A DNA stretch of 64,000 nucleotides from VRUE01 sp963697805 (GCA_963697805.1 CAVOPB010000003.1:1-64000); one strand, 5' to 3'. Counted from the first letter of the stretch, positions 25,726-35,804 are shown. Numbers and translations are program-made. Notes: generated by a model not told the origin, from the letters alone.

Positions 25726-28474
25726 GCGTCGGACAAGCGAGGAAAGAGGTCGAATGAAGAGCCTGGCCGGTGTGGTGGTCTGTGCGGCGATCCTGCTGAC
25801 GCTGGTCCTTGGAACGGGGAGTGCCGAGGCGAACTCCCCCATCAACTCGTTTTCGCTCAGCCCGAGCTCGACCCAGGCCGGAGGGCATCCGGACGTCAGG
25901 ACCCTGATCTGGATGAGCAACTCCTCGACCCAGGTGACCGGACCCGGAGATTGCGAATGCCATGACGTCAGGAACATCACTGTCGATGCGCCCGGTGGCC
26001 TGATCCCGAACGTCTTCGCGACCCCCCGGTGCAGCCAGGCGGACTTTGGCCAGAGCCAGTGCCCGATCGATTCGCAGATCGGCTACGTCGTGGTGGGGAT
26101 CGGGGGCGACAATCCGAACTCGATCAGCTTCCCGGCGCCGAAAGCGGTCTACAACCTGGTTCCGCGTCCAGGTCAGCCGGGACTCATCGGGTTCATCGAG
26201 CCTCTGCTCAACAGCGCGCCGATCTTCACCGACATTGAGGGCCGGACCGAGGGTGACTACGGCCTCGAGTTCACCGTCAGCAACATCAACCATGTCTTCA
26301 GCGGCGTTTCCGTGGTCGAAGAGGTCTTCTGGGGCGTTCCCGCTGACCCGGCCAACGATCCGCTGCGTTTCAAACCCGTCGGCTGCACGGTCTACGGGGT
26401 GAACGGGGCCCCCGAATGCGAAGGGGGAGCCAAATCCAACGCGCCTCTAAAGCCGTTCATCAACGCTCCGACGATCTGCGGAGTCGATCTTCAGACCGAA
26501 TCACTGGTCGAGTCCTATGACCACGGCTTCGACAGGGCGACGGGGAGCTTCCCCGGGACAACGGGCTGCGACCAGCTGAGCTTCAACCCGAGCCTCTTCG
26601 CCCAGCCGACCACCAATCGCACCGACACCGCTTCGGGGCTCGACATCGACCTCAAGGTGCCCGCGGCGGAAAGCCCGATCTCACCGTCGCCGTCGGCGAT
26701 CAAAGCCGCGATCGTGACCCTCCCGAAGGGCTTCTCGATCAACTCGAGCGCGGCCGACGGTAAGACGTCCTGCTCGGCGGAGCAAGCGAAAATCGGGCTT
26801 CGGCACGAGGCAGCCCAGTGTCCGGAGGACTCGAAGGTCGGGTCTCTTTCGATCACAACCTCGTCTCTGCCGGCCCCGCTTCCGGGATTCGTCTACCTGG
26901 CAGAGCCCAAGCCGGGTGATCCATACCGGGTGTACCTGATCGCGGACGGGTTCGGCGTCCACGTGAAGCTGCCGGCAGCCTCGATCGAAGCCGACCCCGA
27001 CACTGGGCAGTTGACGGCGAGGCTGGAAGGCCTGCCCCAGTTCCCGTTCAACGAGCTCGACCTGCACCTGTTCGGGTCCGAGCGCGGTCTGCTCGCGACA
27101 CCTGATCGCTGCGGCACCTACGCGGTCGATAGCACGTTCACCCCGTGGGACTCGTTGCTTCCCGACCAGACTTCGACCCAGTTCTTCGATCTCAATGAAG
27201 GTCCGAATGGAACGCCGTGCCCGGGTCAGACCCGCGGGTTCAACCCCAGCTTCCGAGCCGGCGTGGCCGACCGCGGCGCCGGAGTCCACTCGCCGTTTAC
27301 CTTCGATGCGACCCGCCCCGACGGGGATCAGGACGCGGTCGGGCTGAACGTCAATACGCCGCCTGGCTTCACAGCGAGTCTCAAAGGGGTCCCGTACTGC
27401 CCCGAGGCGGCGATCTCCCAGCTCCAGGTCGGGGGCTACTCGGGCAGGACGGAGCTGGCGGCGCCCGCCTGTCCGCAGGCCAGCCTGGTCGGGACGGTAA
27501 ACGCCGGAGCCGGAGCGGGAACCCATCAGGTCTACGTCGACGGCAAGGTCTACCTCGCGGGCCCCTACAAAGGCGCTCCGATCAGCCTCGTCACCGTCGT
27601 CCCCGCCGTCTCGGGGCCCTACGACCTTGGCAACATCGTCGTCCGTACCGCGGTCCAGGTCGACCAGGAAACCGCCCGGGTCAGTGCGAACACCGATCCG
27701 ATCCCCAAGATGGTGGAAGGGGTCCCGCTGCGGACCCGTCATATCCGGATCAATCTCGACCGTCCGAACTTCACCCTGAATCCCACCAATTGCGATCCGT
27801 TCGCGGTCGACTCGGTCCTCTTCGGCAACGAAGGCGCGGCGGTCAGCCGGAGCAGCTTCTTCCAGGCCGCGAACTGTTCGACGCTTGGATATGGGCCGTC
27901 GCTCTCGCTGAAGCTGAGCGGCGGCGTCGACCGGCGGGGCCATCCCGACATCCACGCGGTTCTGCGGACCAAACCAGGTGAAGCGAACACGCAGAAGGTG
28001 TCGGTTACCCTGCCGAAGGGCGAGCTGCTCGACAACAGTCATATCGACACGATCTGCACCCGGGTCAACTTCGCCGCCGACAACTGCCCACCGGGATCCC
28101 GGATCGGCTCTGTCACCGCGACGACGCCGCTGCTGGACCAGCCACTGAGCGGCGGAGTCTTCCTGAGGGCGTCCAACCACCGGCTTCCGGACATGGTCCT
28201 CGATCTGCGGGGGCAGGTGCACATCGTTCTCGACGCGCGCATCGACAGCGTCAAGGGGAGGCTCCGCACCACCTTCACGTCCGTCCCCGACCAACCCGTC
28301 GGCAAAGTGTCGCTGCGCCTGACCGGCGGCAAAACGGGGTTGCTCGAAAACAGCGAAAGCCTTTGCGGGAGATCCAAGAAGGCCTCCGTGACCATGACCG
28401 CCCAGAACGGGAAGGAAATGGAAACAGGCGTCAAGTTGCAGACGACCTGCGGCAAGGGGAGGGGCGGAAAGTGA
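25718..28474 (+). CDS. Secreted protein of an unnamed ~900-aa family (cassette 2, position 2)
   Basis: 918 aa from ATG 25718 with GGAGGG just upstream; ATG 25754 is an alternative nearer the signal peptide (LAGVVVCAAILLTLVLGTGSAEA). It carries the family landmarks TQAGGHPD, CECHDVR, FWGVPADP, YLAEPKPGDPYRVYLIADGFG, DGDQ, YCPEAAIS, YLAGPYKGAPISLVTVVPAV, GPYDLGNIVVRTAV, ICTR...CPPGS, TPLLDQPLSGGVFLRASNH, LPDMVLDLRGQ and GGKTGLLEN, with a final TTCGKG. The cysteine pair near residues 78-80 (CEC) and the FWGVPADP block pair it specifically with 9124. The stop overlaps the next start as GTGA. Confidence 0.8.
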   Translation: MAERRTSEERGRMKSLAGVVVCAAILLTLVLGTGSAEANSPINSFSLSPSSTQAGGHPDVRTLIWMSNSSTQVTGPGDCECHDVRNITVDAPGGLIPNVFATPRCSQADFGQSQCPIDSQIGYVVVGIGGDNPNSISFPAPKAVYNLVPRPGQPGLIGFIEPLLNSAPIFTDIEGRTEGDYGLEFTVSNINHVFSGVSVVEEVFWGVPADPANDPLRFKPVGCTVYGVNGAPECEGGAKSNAPLKPFINAPTICGVDLQTESLVESYDHGFDRATGSFPGTTGCDQLSFNPSLFAQPTTNRTDTASGLDIDLKVPAAESPISPSPSAIKAAIVTLPKGFSINSSAADGKTSCSAEQAKIGLRHEAAQCPEDSKVGSLSITTSSLPAPLPGFVYLAEPKPGDPYRVYLIADGFGVHVKLPAASIEADPDTGQLTARLEGLPQFPFNELDLHLFGSERGLLATPDRCGTYAVDSTFTPWDSLLPDQTSTQFFDLNEGPNGTPCPGQTRGFNPSFRAGVADRGAGVHSPFTFDATRPDGDQDAVGLNVNTPPGFTASLKGVPYCPEAAISQLQVGGYSGRTELAAPACPQASLVGTVNAGAGAGTHQVYVDGKVYLAGPYKGAPISLVTVVPAVSGPYDLGNIVVRTAVQVDQETARVSANTDPIPKMVEGVPLRTRHIRINLDRPNFTLNPTNCDPFAVDSVLFGNEGAAVSRSSFFQAANCSTLGYGPSLSLKLSGGVDRRGHPDIHAVLRTKPGEANTQKVSVTLPKGELLDNSHIDTICTRVNFAADNCPPGSRIGSVTATTPLLDQPLSGGVFLRASNHRLPDMVLDLRGQVHIVLDARIDSVKGRLRTTFTSVPDQPVGKVSLRLTGGKTGLLENSESLCGRSKKASVTMTAQNGKEMETGVKLQTTCGKGRGGK

Positions 28475-31400
28475 GGCCGAGCGCGAAACGCCTTCTCCGA
28501 AGGGCCGCCGTAGGCGCATCTTTCGCCGCGTTGGCCGCCCTCCTGTTCACGGCCATGGCGCCGGCGAAAGTGTTCGCGCCCTATGCGTACAAGGGGACCT
28601 TTCCAAACGGCTCATTCACCGGATCGGACGCCGTCGGCGGTCAGGCTCCATTCGACACCAGCCTGAAGGGGATCGACGTCGATCAATCAAACGGCAACGT
28701 TTACGTGGGCGCCGAAGGAGGGGGACTCCTTTACAAGTTCAGCTCCGTGGGTGCGGCACTGCCGTACAGCGCCTTCACGCCGAACACCGTGCTCAGCGGC
28801 GTCGCGACCAATGGCTTCGGCGAGACCCTGGTCGACAACTCAGGCACCGCCACCCAGGGGCGCATCTACCAGTGGTCCGAGCAGAGCCCGGTGAAAGCCT
28901 TCCTCCCGTCCGGGGAAGAACTGAACTCAGGAAACGGCTTCCCGAAGTTCCCCCTCACGGAAACCGGCGACAACTGCGGCGGCGAAGTCGCGCCGAGCGG
29001 CAACATCTGGATTTCCAGGTTCAACCAGGGCGTCCAGGAGTACGACACGTCGGGCAACATGACGACCGCGGGGCCGGCCGGAGGGTTCCTGCACGCCGAA
29101 GGGACCTGCTCGGTCGCGATCGACTCCGAAGAAAATTTCTACACCAGCCAGTACGCGTCCGGGCTGATCCGCAAATGGAGCAAATCGGGGGAACTCCTCG
29201 GGACCGTCGACACGACCTTCGGTGAAGCCGGAAGCCTTGTGGTCGATCGCTCCAACGACCATCTGTTCGTCAACTACAAGAATTTCGTCAAAGAGTTCGA
29301 CCCCGAAGGAGGCCTGGTCGGAACCATTGGGACTCCGGACCCCGGCCATTTATATCCGGGATTCAACACCTCGGAGGGGATCGCGGTCAACGAAACCACA
29401 CATGAGGTGTACACGACCGATCGCTTCCCGAACCGCGTCGACATCTTTGCGCCGGCGACTCCACAGACCATTCCCGATGTCATCACCGTGGCGGCAACGA
29501 GTATCTCGGCGACGGGGGCGACTCTGAACGGGAACATCGACCCCGACGCCGGCCACGGCGGCACCGAAATCGTCGCCTGCGAATTCAAATGGGGACTCAG
29601 CCCCGGGAACCTCAACAACTCCGCGACCTGCGACCAGACGCTTCCGATCAACGACAATGCCAACGTCACCGCGTCCGTCAGCGGCCTGACGGCCGGTGCC
29701 ACCTACTTCTTTCAAGCAACGGCAAAGAACTCCGACAACGGCATCGTTTCGAAAGGCAAGACCCTGTCCTTCCAGCCGGCCGGCCCGCCCTCGATCACCG
29801 ATGCCTCGGTATCGAATGTCCACAGCGACGGGGCCACACTGTCGGGAACGGTCGATCCTCAGGGCGGACATACCACCTACCAGATCGAATACGGAACGTC
29901 CGAAGCCTATGGCCGCAGCGTTCCCGCTCCGGAAGGCGAACTGGCCAACAGCCTCGGCAAACAGAGCTTCAGTCAGCTGATCACGGGCCTCCAGGCGGGA
30001 ACGGTGTACCACTTCCGGATCTCTGCGACCAACCCCAATGACACCACCCTCGGCCCCGATCACACCTTCACGACGTTCCCCTTCACCGCGATCCTGAACG
30101 ACCCCTGCCCGAACGCACACGTCAGGCAGCAGGTGAGCGCGGCACTGCTGCCCGACTGCCGCGCCTACGAGCTTGTATCGGCAGCGGACACCGGCGGCTA
30201 CGACGTCGAGTCCGACCTGGTCGCCGGTCAGCAGCCGTTCGGTGGCTACCCCGATGCACGGGGCAAGGTCCTCTATGGCATCCACAGCGGCGCGATTCCC
30301 GGCCCGTGGAACCCGACCAACCGCGGCGTCGATCCCTATGTCGCGACTCGCTACACCAATGGCTGGACCACGGTGTATGCGGGCATCGCTGCCGACAATC
30401 CGTTTGCGGCGTCGCCGTTCGCTTCTGACCTTGTCGAAGCGAGCTCGGATCTGACCCGGCTCGCGTTCGGCGGCCCGGGAATCTGTTCCCCGTGCTTCGC
30501 CGACGGCTCGACCGGGATCCCGGTGCGGGAGGACAGCGGCACCCTGGTCCAAGGCATGGCCGGCCCCGAAGAACCAGGCCCCGGGGCCCAACCTGACGGC
30601 CTGGTCCGCAGGCGGTTCTCGGCCGCCGGCACCCACCTGATCTTCGGCTCGACGTCGCTGTTCGCCGCTGGCGGCAACGACGAAACCGGCGACGTCTCAA
30701 TCTACGACCGGAACCTGACGACCGGCGAGACCCAGACGGTGTCGAACGACACCTCAGGCAATCCGCTCGACTGCCTGCAGGGCGCCGGCCAATGCCATTC
30801 CCCTGGGGATACACCGGGCATCGCCGAGCTCGACGTGTCCAGCGACGGCTCGCGGACCGTCGTCGGGCAGCTGGTTCACACCGACACCGCCGGCAATCAG
30901 TACTTCCACCTCTACATGCACGTCGGTACCGATCCGGAGACGATCGACCTGACGCCCGGCATCACCACGGGTGCCCTCTACGATGGGATGACCGAAGACG
31001 GATCCGCCGTCTACTTCACGACGAGAGATCCGCTCACCACGGCCTCGAACCAGGACTCCGACTCGAGCGCCGACATCTTCAGGGCCGACGTCACCTCCGG
31101 AGGCACGACCCTGACCCGGATCTCGGTCGGCACCGGCGGCGTCGGCAACACCGATTCCTGCGACCCGCTCGCGAATGCCACCAACGAACACTGGAACGCA
31201 GTTTCGGGCCCTGTAGGCGACTGCAGCGCTGTCGCGATCGGCGGAGGGGGCGGCATCGCGTCACAGTCGGGGACGATCTACTTCCTCAGCCCCGAGCAGC
31301 TCGACGGCGCCGGCAACGGTACGCCTGACGCGCCCAACGTCTACTACGAGGAGCCTGGCTCCGCCCCTCATTTCGTCGTCACCCTCGAGTCGAGCCTGAC

Positions 31401-33051
31401 GGCGCCCGACCCGCCGACCGAATACCACCCGTATGACCACAGCTTCGGCTCTGCCCAGAATCCGCAGTTCGTCGCTGTCGACGCGTCGGGCGGGCCATCC
31501 GACGGCGACATCTACATCGCCGACAACACATCGCACGTGGTCCGCAAGTTCGACACCGCCGGCAATCTGGTCACAAGCTGGGCTGACGACGGGGTCCTAG
31601 ACGGTTCGACGACGACCAAGGGGCCATTCCATTCGATCTCAGGGCTTGCCGTGGGCCAGGACGGAAAGCTGTACGTCGGCGTCTTCGAAGAATTCAACGG
31701 CGAAGACGAGCTCTTCGAGTTCAACGAAGGCGGCAGCTTCTCATCCGAGCACGCCGTCGACGGGGCCATCCAGCCGTTCGGAATCTCAGTCGACGGCGCC
31801 GGCAACGTGTTCTATGTCGGCTATTCGGAAGCTGTGGAGCGCTTTGACGGAGTCAGTTCGACGGAAGTCTCCGGTCTGACAGAAGGGCAATTCGGCGAAC
31901 CGATTCCGAAGAGCGGCCTCGCCGTCGATCCCAACAGCGGTGACCTCTTCGTCGACATCGGCGGCGAGTCGGTGGCAAAGTTCTCCTTCGATGCGTCGGG
32001 CCGCGTGATCGGGAACGGGCCTCCCTGTGACAGCAGGTGCACTCCGACCGCGGCCTTCGGCGCGAGCGATGTCTCCGGTGGGACCGGGATGGCCGTCGAT
32101 CCCTCCAATGGTGACGTCTACGTCGACGCCGGCAACAGGATCCTGCGCTTCGACTTCACCGGGCTGCGAATGGCCGGGCCGGACACCGGTGTCGGCCGCC
32201 TCAACAACTCGAACAGCATCGCTGTCGCGGGGGATGGGTCCGTCTACGCCAACACCAGGATCCCGGGGGGCGCCAACGTCGCAGCCTTCGCGCCGCTGAC
32301 CCTCGCTCCCGAACCCCGGACCGACAACCCCGCAATCGTCGATTCCGTCAACAACGCGGGCGCCCGCCACCTGTCCGACTTCCAGGTCACACCGACCGGT
32401 GGCCATGCCGCCTTCCCGTCGGCGATCTCGCTCACTGGCTACGACAATGGCCGCCACCCGGAGATCTTCCGCTACGACTCCGGGGGGGACACGATCGCGT
32501 GTGCGTCATGCAACCCCACCGGCGCTCGGGCGATCGGCGACGCCTCGATGGCTCTTGACGGTCTCAGCCTGACCGATGACGGCCGGGTGTTCTTCAACTC
32601 CGATGACGCCCTTGCGCCGCGGGACCTCGACAACCGCCAGGACGCATACGAGTGGAACGGCGAGGATCCGGAGCTGATCTCGACCGGAGGCAGTCCCTTC
32701 GACTCCAGCCTGCTGAGCGCCAGCGCAGACGGGGCGGACGCGTACTTCTTCACCCGCGACTCGCTGGTCCCGCAGGACGAGAACGGAACCCTCGCGAAGG
32801 TTTACGACGCCCGCGAAGAAGGCGGCTTCCCCTTCCCGCCGGACCCGGTCCCCTGCAAGGCCTCCGATGAGTGTCACGGGGCCGGCAGCGCCGCACCGGG
32901 GCCGCTCCCGATCGGGACGATCACCGGCAGCGGCGGCAATGCCGAAGAGGTCAAGAAGTGCCGCAAGGGGTTCAAGCGCCGCGGCGACCGCTGCGTCAAG
33001 AAGACCACAAAGCAGAAGCAGCACCGCAAGAGGAGACGGAGCAGACGATGA
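28471..33051 (+). CDS. Very large secreted surface protein with a second propeller inserted (cassette 2, position 3)
   Basis: 1526 aa from GTG 28471, which overlaps the previous stop (GTGA) and follows GGGGAGGGGCGGAAA. Signal peptide to ~33, NHL-like propeller, two FN3-like units (~335-540), CPNA (~545), LPDCRAYELVSAADTGGYD, PD40-like strands, CASC 1344/1347, C-x5-CHG 1462/1468, and a basic tail with CRKGFKRRGDRC. It parallels 11851 throughout. The exception is residues ~978-1284, where a whole extra NHL-type propeller (GDIYIADNTSHVVRKFDTAG, GDVYVDAGNRILRFD) interrupts a PD40 segment that is continuous in 11851. This accounts for almost all of the 310-residue length difference. Confidence 0.82.
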   Translation: MRPSAKRLLRRAAVGASFAALAALLFTAMAPAKVFAPYAYKGTFPNGSFTGSDAVGGQAPFDTSLKGIDVDQSNGNVYVGAEGGGLLYKFSSVGAALPYSAFTPNTVLSGVATNGFGETLVDNSGTATQGRIYQWSEQSPVKAFLPSGEELNSGNGFPKFPLTETGDNCGGEVAPSGNIWISRFNQGVQEYDTSGNMTTAGPAGGFLHAEGTCSVAIDSEENFYTSQYASGLIRKWSKSGELLGTVDTTFGEAGSLVVDRSNDHLFVNYKNFVKEFDPEGGLVGTIGTPDPGHLYPGFNTSEGIAVNETTHEVYTTDRFPNRVDIFAPATPQTIPDVITVAATSISATGATLNGNIDPDAGHGGTEIVACEFKWGLSPGNLNNSATCDQTLPINDNANVTASVSGLTAGATYFFQATAKNSDNGIVSKGKTLSFQPAGPPSITDASVSNVHSDGATLSGTVDPQGGHTTYQIEYGTSEAYGRSVPAPEGELANSLGKQSFSQLITGLQAGTVYHFRISATNPNDTTLGPDHTFTTFPFTAILNDPCPNAHVRQQVSAALLPDCRAYELVSAADTGGYDVESDLVAGQQPFGGYPDARGKVLYGIHSGAIPGPWNPTNRGVDPYVATRYTNGWTTVYAGIAADNPFAASPFASDLVEASSDLTRLAFGGPGICSPCFADGSTGIPVREDSGTLVQGMAGPEEPGPGAQPDGLVRRRFSAAGTHLIFGSTSLFAAGGNDETGDVSIYDRNLTTGETQTVSNDTSGNPLDCLQGAGQCHSPGDTPGIAELDVSSDGSRTVVGQLVHTDTAGNQYFHLYMHVGTDPETIDLTPGITTGALYDGMTEDGSAVYFTTRDPLTTASNQDSDSSADIFRADVTSGGTTLTRISVGTGGVGNTDSCDPLANATNEHWNAVSGPVGDCSAVAIGGGGGIASQSGTIYFLSPEQLDGAGNGTPDAPNVYYEEPGSAPHFVVTLESSLTAPDPPTEYHPYDHSFGSAQNPQFVAVDASGGPSDGDIYIADNTSHVVRKFDTAGNLVTSWADDGVLDGSTTTKGPFHSISGLAVGQDGKLYVGVFEEFNGEDELFEFNEGGSFSSEHAVDGAIQPFGISVDGAGNVFYVGYSEAVERFDGVSSTEVSGLTEGQFGEPIPKSGLAVDPNSGDLFVDIGGESVAKFSFDASGRVIGNGPPCDSRCTPTAAFGASDVSGGTGMAVDPSNGDVYVDAGNRILRFDFTGLRMAGPDTGVGRLNNSNSIAVAGDGSVYANTRIPGGANVAAFAPLTLAPEPRTDNPAIVDSVNNAGARHLSDFQVTPTGGHAAFPSAISLTGYDNGRHPEIFRYDSGGDTIACASCNPTGARAIGDASMALDGLSLTDDGRVFFNSDDALAPRDLDNRQDAYEWNGEDPELISTGGSPFDSSLLSASADGADAYFFTRDSLVPQDENGTLAKVYDAREEGGFPFPPDPVPCKASDECHGAGSAAPGPLPIGTITGSGGNAEEVKKCRKGFKRRGDRCVKKTTKQKQHRKRRRSRR

Positions 33052-35765
33052 ACGCCACGGCCCGCATAGCCGGAGTTGCCGCCCTGATCGCAACCATGGG
33101 CGCCATCTTCGCGGCGCCCGCTGGCGCCGAAGAGTCGATCGAATCCTTCTCCTCGACCCTCTCGACCACCCTGGTCGGCGGTCACCCGGATATCGAAACG
33201 ACCTTCCGGCTCGCCGAACCCGGCGTCGAGGAGGCGGCGAGGAACGTCGCCTTCGAAGCCCCCGAGGGGATCTTCGGCAACCCCCGCGCGATCGACGTCT
33301 GCACGTCTTTGGACTTCGCGCTGACCCAGTGCCCCCCGTCCTCCCAGGCGGGCCTGATCACCCTCCACGCGAACTACGAAGGCGACCCCGAGTACCTGCT
33401 CGGGACCGCTCCCCTATATGACCTCGATCCCGGCGCGGCCCAGCCGGCCCGGTTCGGCTTCATCGTCCCGATCCTGAACATCCCGATCACGATTCCGGTG
33501 ACGGTACGAACCGCAACGGATTACGGGCTCCGCTTCACCGTCTCCAACATGACCCAGCTGACCCCGCTCGCCGCGGCTCGGATGATCTTCTGGGGCTTCC
33601 CGTCGGAAGAAGGGCATGACGCTCAGCGCTTCCCCAAGGGAGCGCCCGGCAACCCGGCCGGCTGCCCCAGCGAGACCGGGACGGGATGCGTCATCGAACC
33701 GACAACGGCGGCGATCCCGGTCCACCCGCTGACCGACAACCCGACCATCTGCACCGGGCAGCCGCTCCCGGTCCGACTAGAAGTCCAGACCTACCAGGAC
33801 CCGCTGCACCCATCGGATGCGGACACGACCTACCCGCCGATCACCGAATGCGAAAAAGAGACCTTCCAGCCGACCTTCTTTGCCGCGCCGACAACCAAAG
33901 AGGCAGACTCGGCATCCGGCCTCGACATCAGCCTCAGCAACCCCCAGGCGCTGAACCGGGCGACGACCCCGTCTGAGCTCCGGGCCGCGATCGTCACCTT
34001 TCCCGAAGGCCTGACAATCAACCCGGATGCTGCCGACGGTCAGCGAGCCTGCACTGACGCCGAGGCGAACTTCGGCTCCGAAGGGCCGGCCAATTGCCCG
34101 GACAACGCGAAGATCGGCACGGTTGCGATCCACTCGGTCGCCCTCGATGGAAGCCTGATCGGGTCGATCTACATCGGCGAACCCAAGCCCGGCAACCAGT
34201 ACCGCCTGTTCCTCGTCGCCGACGGGTTCGGGATGCACGCGAAGCTGGTCGGGTCGTTCCGCCCGGATCCCGAGACCGGCCAGGTGAAGGCCTACTTCGA
34301 AGATCTGCCCCAGGTCCCGTTCGACAAATTCGACGTCCACCTGTTCGCGTCGGATCGCGGCCTGGTTGCGACGCCGACCACCTGCCGCATCTACAACGCC
34401 GAAGCGGAGTTCTTCCCATGGAACTCGGTCCTGCCCGAAGTCCACTCGAGCCAGATCTTCAGCCTCGACTCGGGCCCGAACGGGCGCGAATGCCCCGGCC
34501 AGACCAGGCCGTTCGCGCCCCACCTCGCCGCCGGGACGTCGAACTCGGGCGCCGGCGCCTCCTCCGATTTCGCCCTCCAGCTCGATCGCGACGACGGCGA
34601 TCAGTTCCTGCGCGACCTCACCTTCACGATGCCCCCGGGCCTGACCGGCTCCCTGCGCGGGATCACCTACTGCCCCGAGCCCTCGATCGCGGCCGCGGCG
34701 AAAAACCCGGGCCGCACCGAGGAGGCCTCGCCGAGCTGCCCCGCCTCGAGCCAGATCGGGACCACGAACGTCGCCGCCGGCCCCGGCGCCCACCCCTTCC
34801 ACGCGATCGGGAGCATGTACCTGGCGGGTCCGTTCAAAGGCGCGCCGCTCTCGCTTGTCGCGGTGACCCCCGTGCTCGCCGGCCCCTACGACTATGGGAC
34901 CCAGGTGGTTCGGGTGGCGATCAACGTCAATCCCTTGGACGCACACGTCACCGCGGCGTCTGACCGGGTGCCGCAGATCATCGGCGGGATCCCGCTGCGG
35001 CTGCGCTCGATCCGAGTCAGCATCGACCGCCCCGGGTTCCTGCGCAACCCGACGAACTGCTCGTCGTTCGGGGTCGACTCGCAGGGGATCGGCGACGAGG
35101 GGACGGTCGTCGGCTTCTCCTCCCACTTCCACGTCGACAACTGCGCGACGATGCCGTTCAAGCCGAGCTTGACCATTCGCCAGCTCGGCGGGCGCAAGGC
35201 CACCGCGAGGTCGAGGAACCCCCAGTTCCGATTCGACCTTCGTACCCGCGAGGGCGACGCGAACCTGAAATCGATCTCGGTGACGCTGCCGAAAGCGTTC
35301 GCGATCGACCAGCGTCATCTCGGCAACATCTGCTCCCGGGCCCAGCTCGCCTCCGAACGCTGCGCCGGCCGCCAGGCGATCGGGACGGTTGTGACCGAAA
35401 CGCCGCTGCTCAACGCCCCCCTCAGCGGCCCGGCCTACGCAGTCTCCGGCTTCGGGAAACTGCCGCACGTCGTCTTTATCCTCGACGGGCAGGTCATGAT
35501 CATGCCCGAGGCCGAATCGTCTTCGGTCAACGGCGGCCACCTGAAGACGGTCGTCCCGGTTATCCCCGACGCCCCGATCGGTCACTTCCGCCTCAACCTC
35601 TTCGGCGGAAAACAGGGCTACCTCGTCAATACGCGGAGCCTATGCGCCGGTAGCGTCGCCGCGACCGTCGAATACATCGCCCAGAACGGCAGGAAGCTGA
35701 CCCAGAATCCGCGCATCAAGACCCCCTGTGGGGCCTCGAAATCCGCAAAGAGGGCTCACCGCTAG
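33048..35765 (+). CDS. Secreted protein of an unnamed ~900-aa family (cassette 2, position 4)
   Basis: 905 aa; ATG 33048 overlaps the preceding stop (ATGA) with AGAGGAGACGGAG upstream. Signal peptide to ~27 (AAPAGAEES). GIFGNPRAIDVC, TQCPPSSQAG, FWGFPSEE, YIGEPKPGNQYRLFLVADGFG, DGDQFLRDLTFTMPPGL, YLAGPFKGAPLSLVAVTP, GPYDYGTQVVRVAINV, GGKQGYLVN and a C-terminal TPCGASKSAKR make it the clear partner of 15498. The similarity extends across the full length, so the pair probably arose by duplication of the whole cassette. Last gene of operon 2. Confidence 0.8.
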   Translation: MNATARIAGVAALIATMGAIFAAPAGAEESIESFSSTLSTTLVGGHPDIETTFRLAEPGVEEAARNVAFEAPEGIFGNPRAIDVCTSLDFALTQCPPSSQAGLITLHANYEGDPEYLLGTAPLYDLDPGAAQPARFGFIVPILNIPITIPVTVRTATDYGLRFTVSNMTQLTPLAAARMIFWGFPSEEGHDAQRFPKGAPGNPAGCPSETGTGCVIEPTTAAIPVHPLTDNPTICTGQPLPVRLEVQTYQDPLHPSDADTTYPPITECEKETFQPTFFAAPTTKEADSASGLDISLSNPQALNRATTPSELRAAIVTFPEGLTINPDAADGQRACTDAEANFGSEGPANCPDNAKIGTVAIHSVALDGSLIGSIYIGEPKPGNQYRLFLVADGFGMHAKLVGSFRPDPETGQVKAYFEDLPQVPFDKFDVHLFASDRGLVATPTTCRIYNAEAEFFPWNSVLPEVHSSQIFSLDSGPNGRECPGQTRPFAPHLAAGTSNSGAGASSDFALQLDRDDGDQFLRDLTFTMPPGLTGSLRGITYCPEPSIAAAAKNPGRTEEASPSCPASSQIGTTNVAAGPGAHPFHAIGSMYLAGPFKGAPLSLVAVTPVLAGPYDYGTQVVRVAINVNPLDAHVTAASDRVPQIIGGIPLRLRSIRVSIDRPGFLRNPTNCSSFGVDSQGIGDEGTVVGFSSHFHVDNCATMPFKPSLTIRQLGGRKATARSRNPQFRFDLRTREGDANLKSISVTLPKAFAIDQRHLGNICSRAQLASERCAGRQAIGTVVTETPLLNAPLSGPAYAVSGFGKLPHVVFILDGQVMIMPEAESSSVNGGHLKTVVPVIPDAPIGHFRLNLFGGKQGYLVNTRSLCAGSVAATVEYIAQNGRKLTQNPRIKTPCGASKSAKRAHR

Positions 35766-35804
35766 GCAGGCGAAGGTGAATAGAGACGTCCGAATTTCCT
35801 AAGA

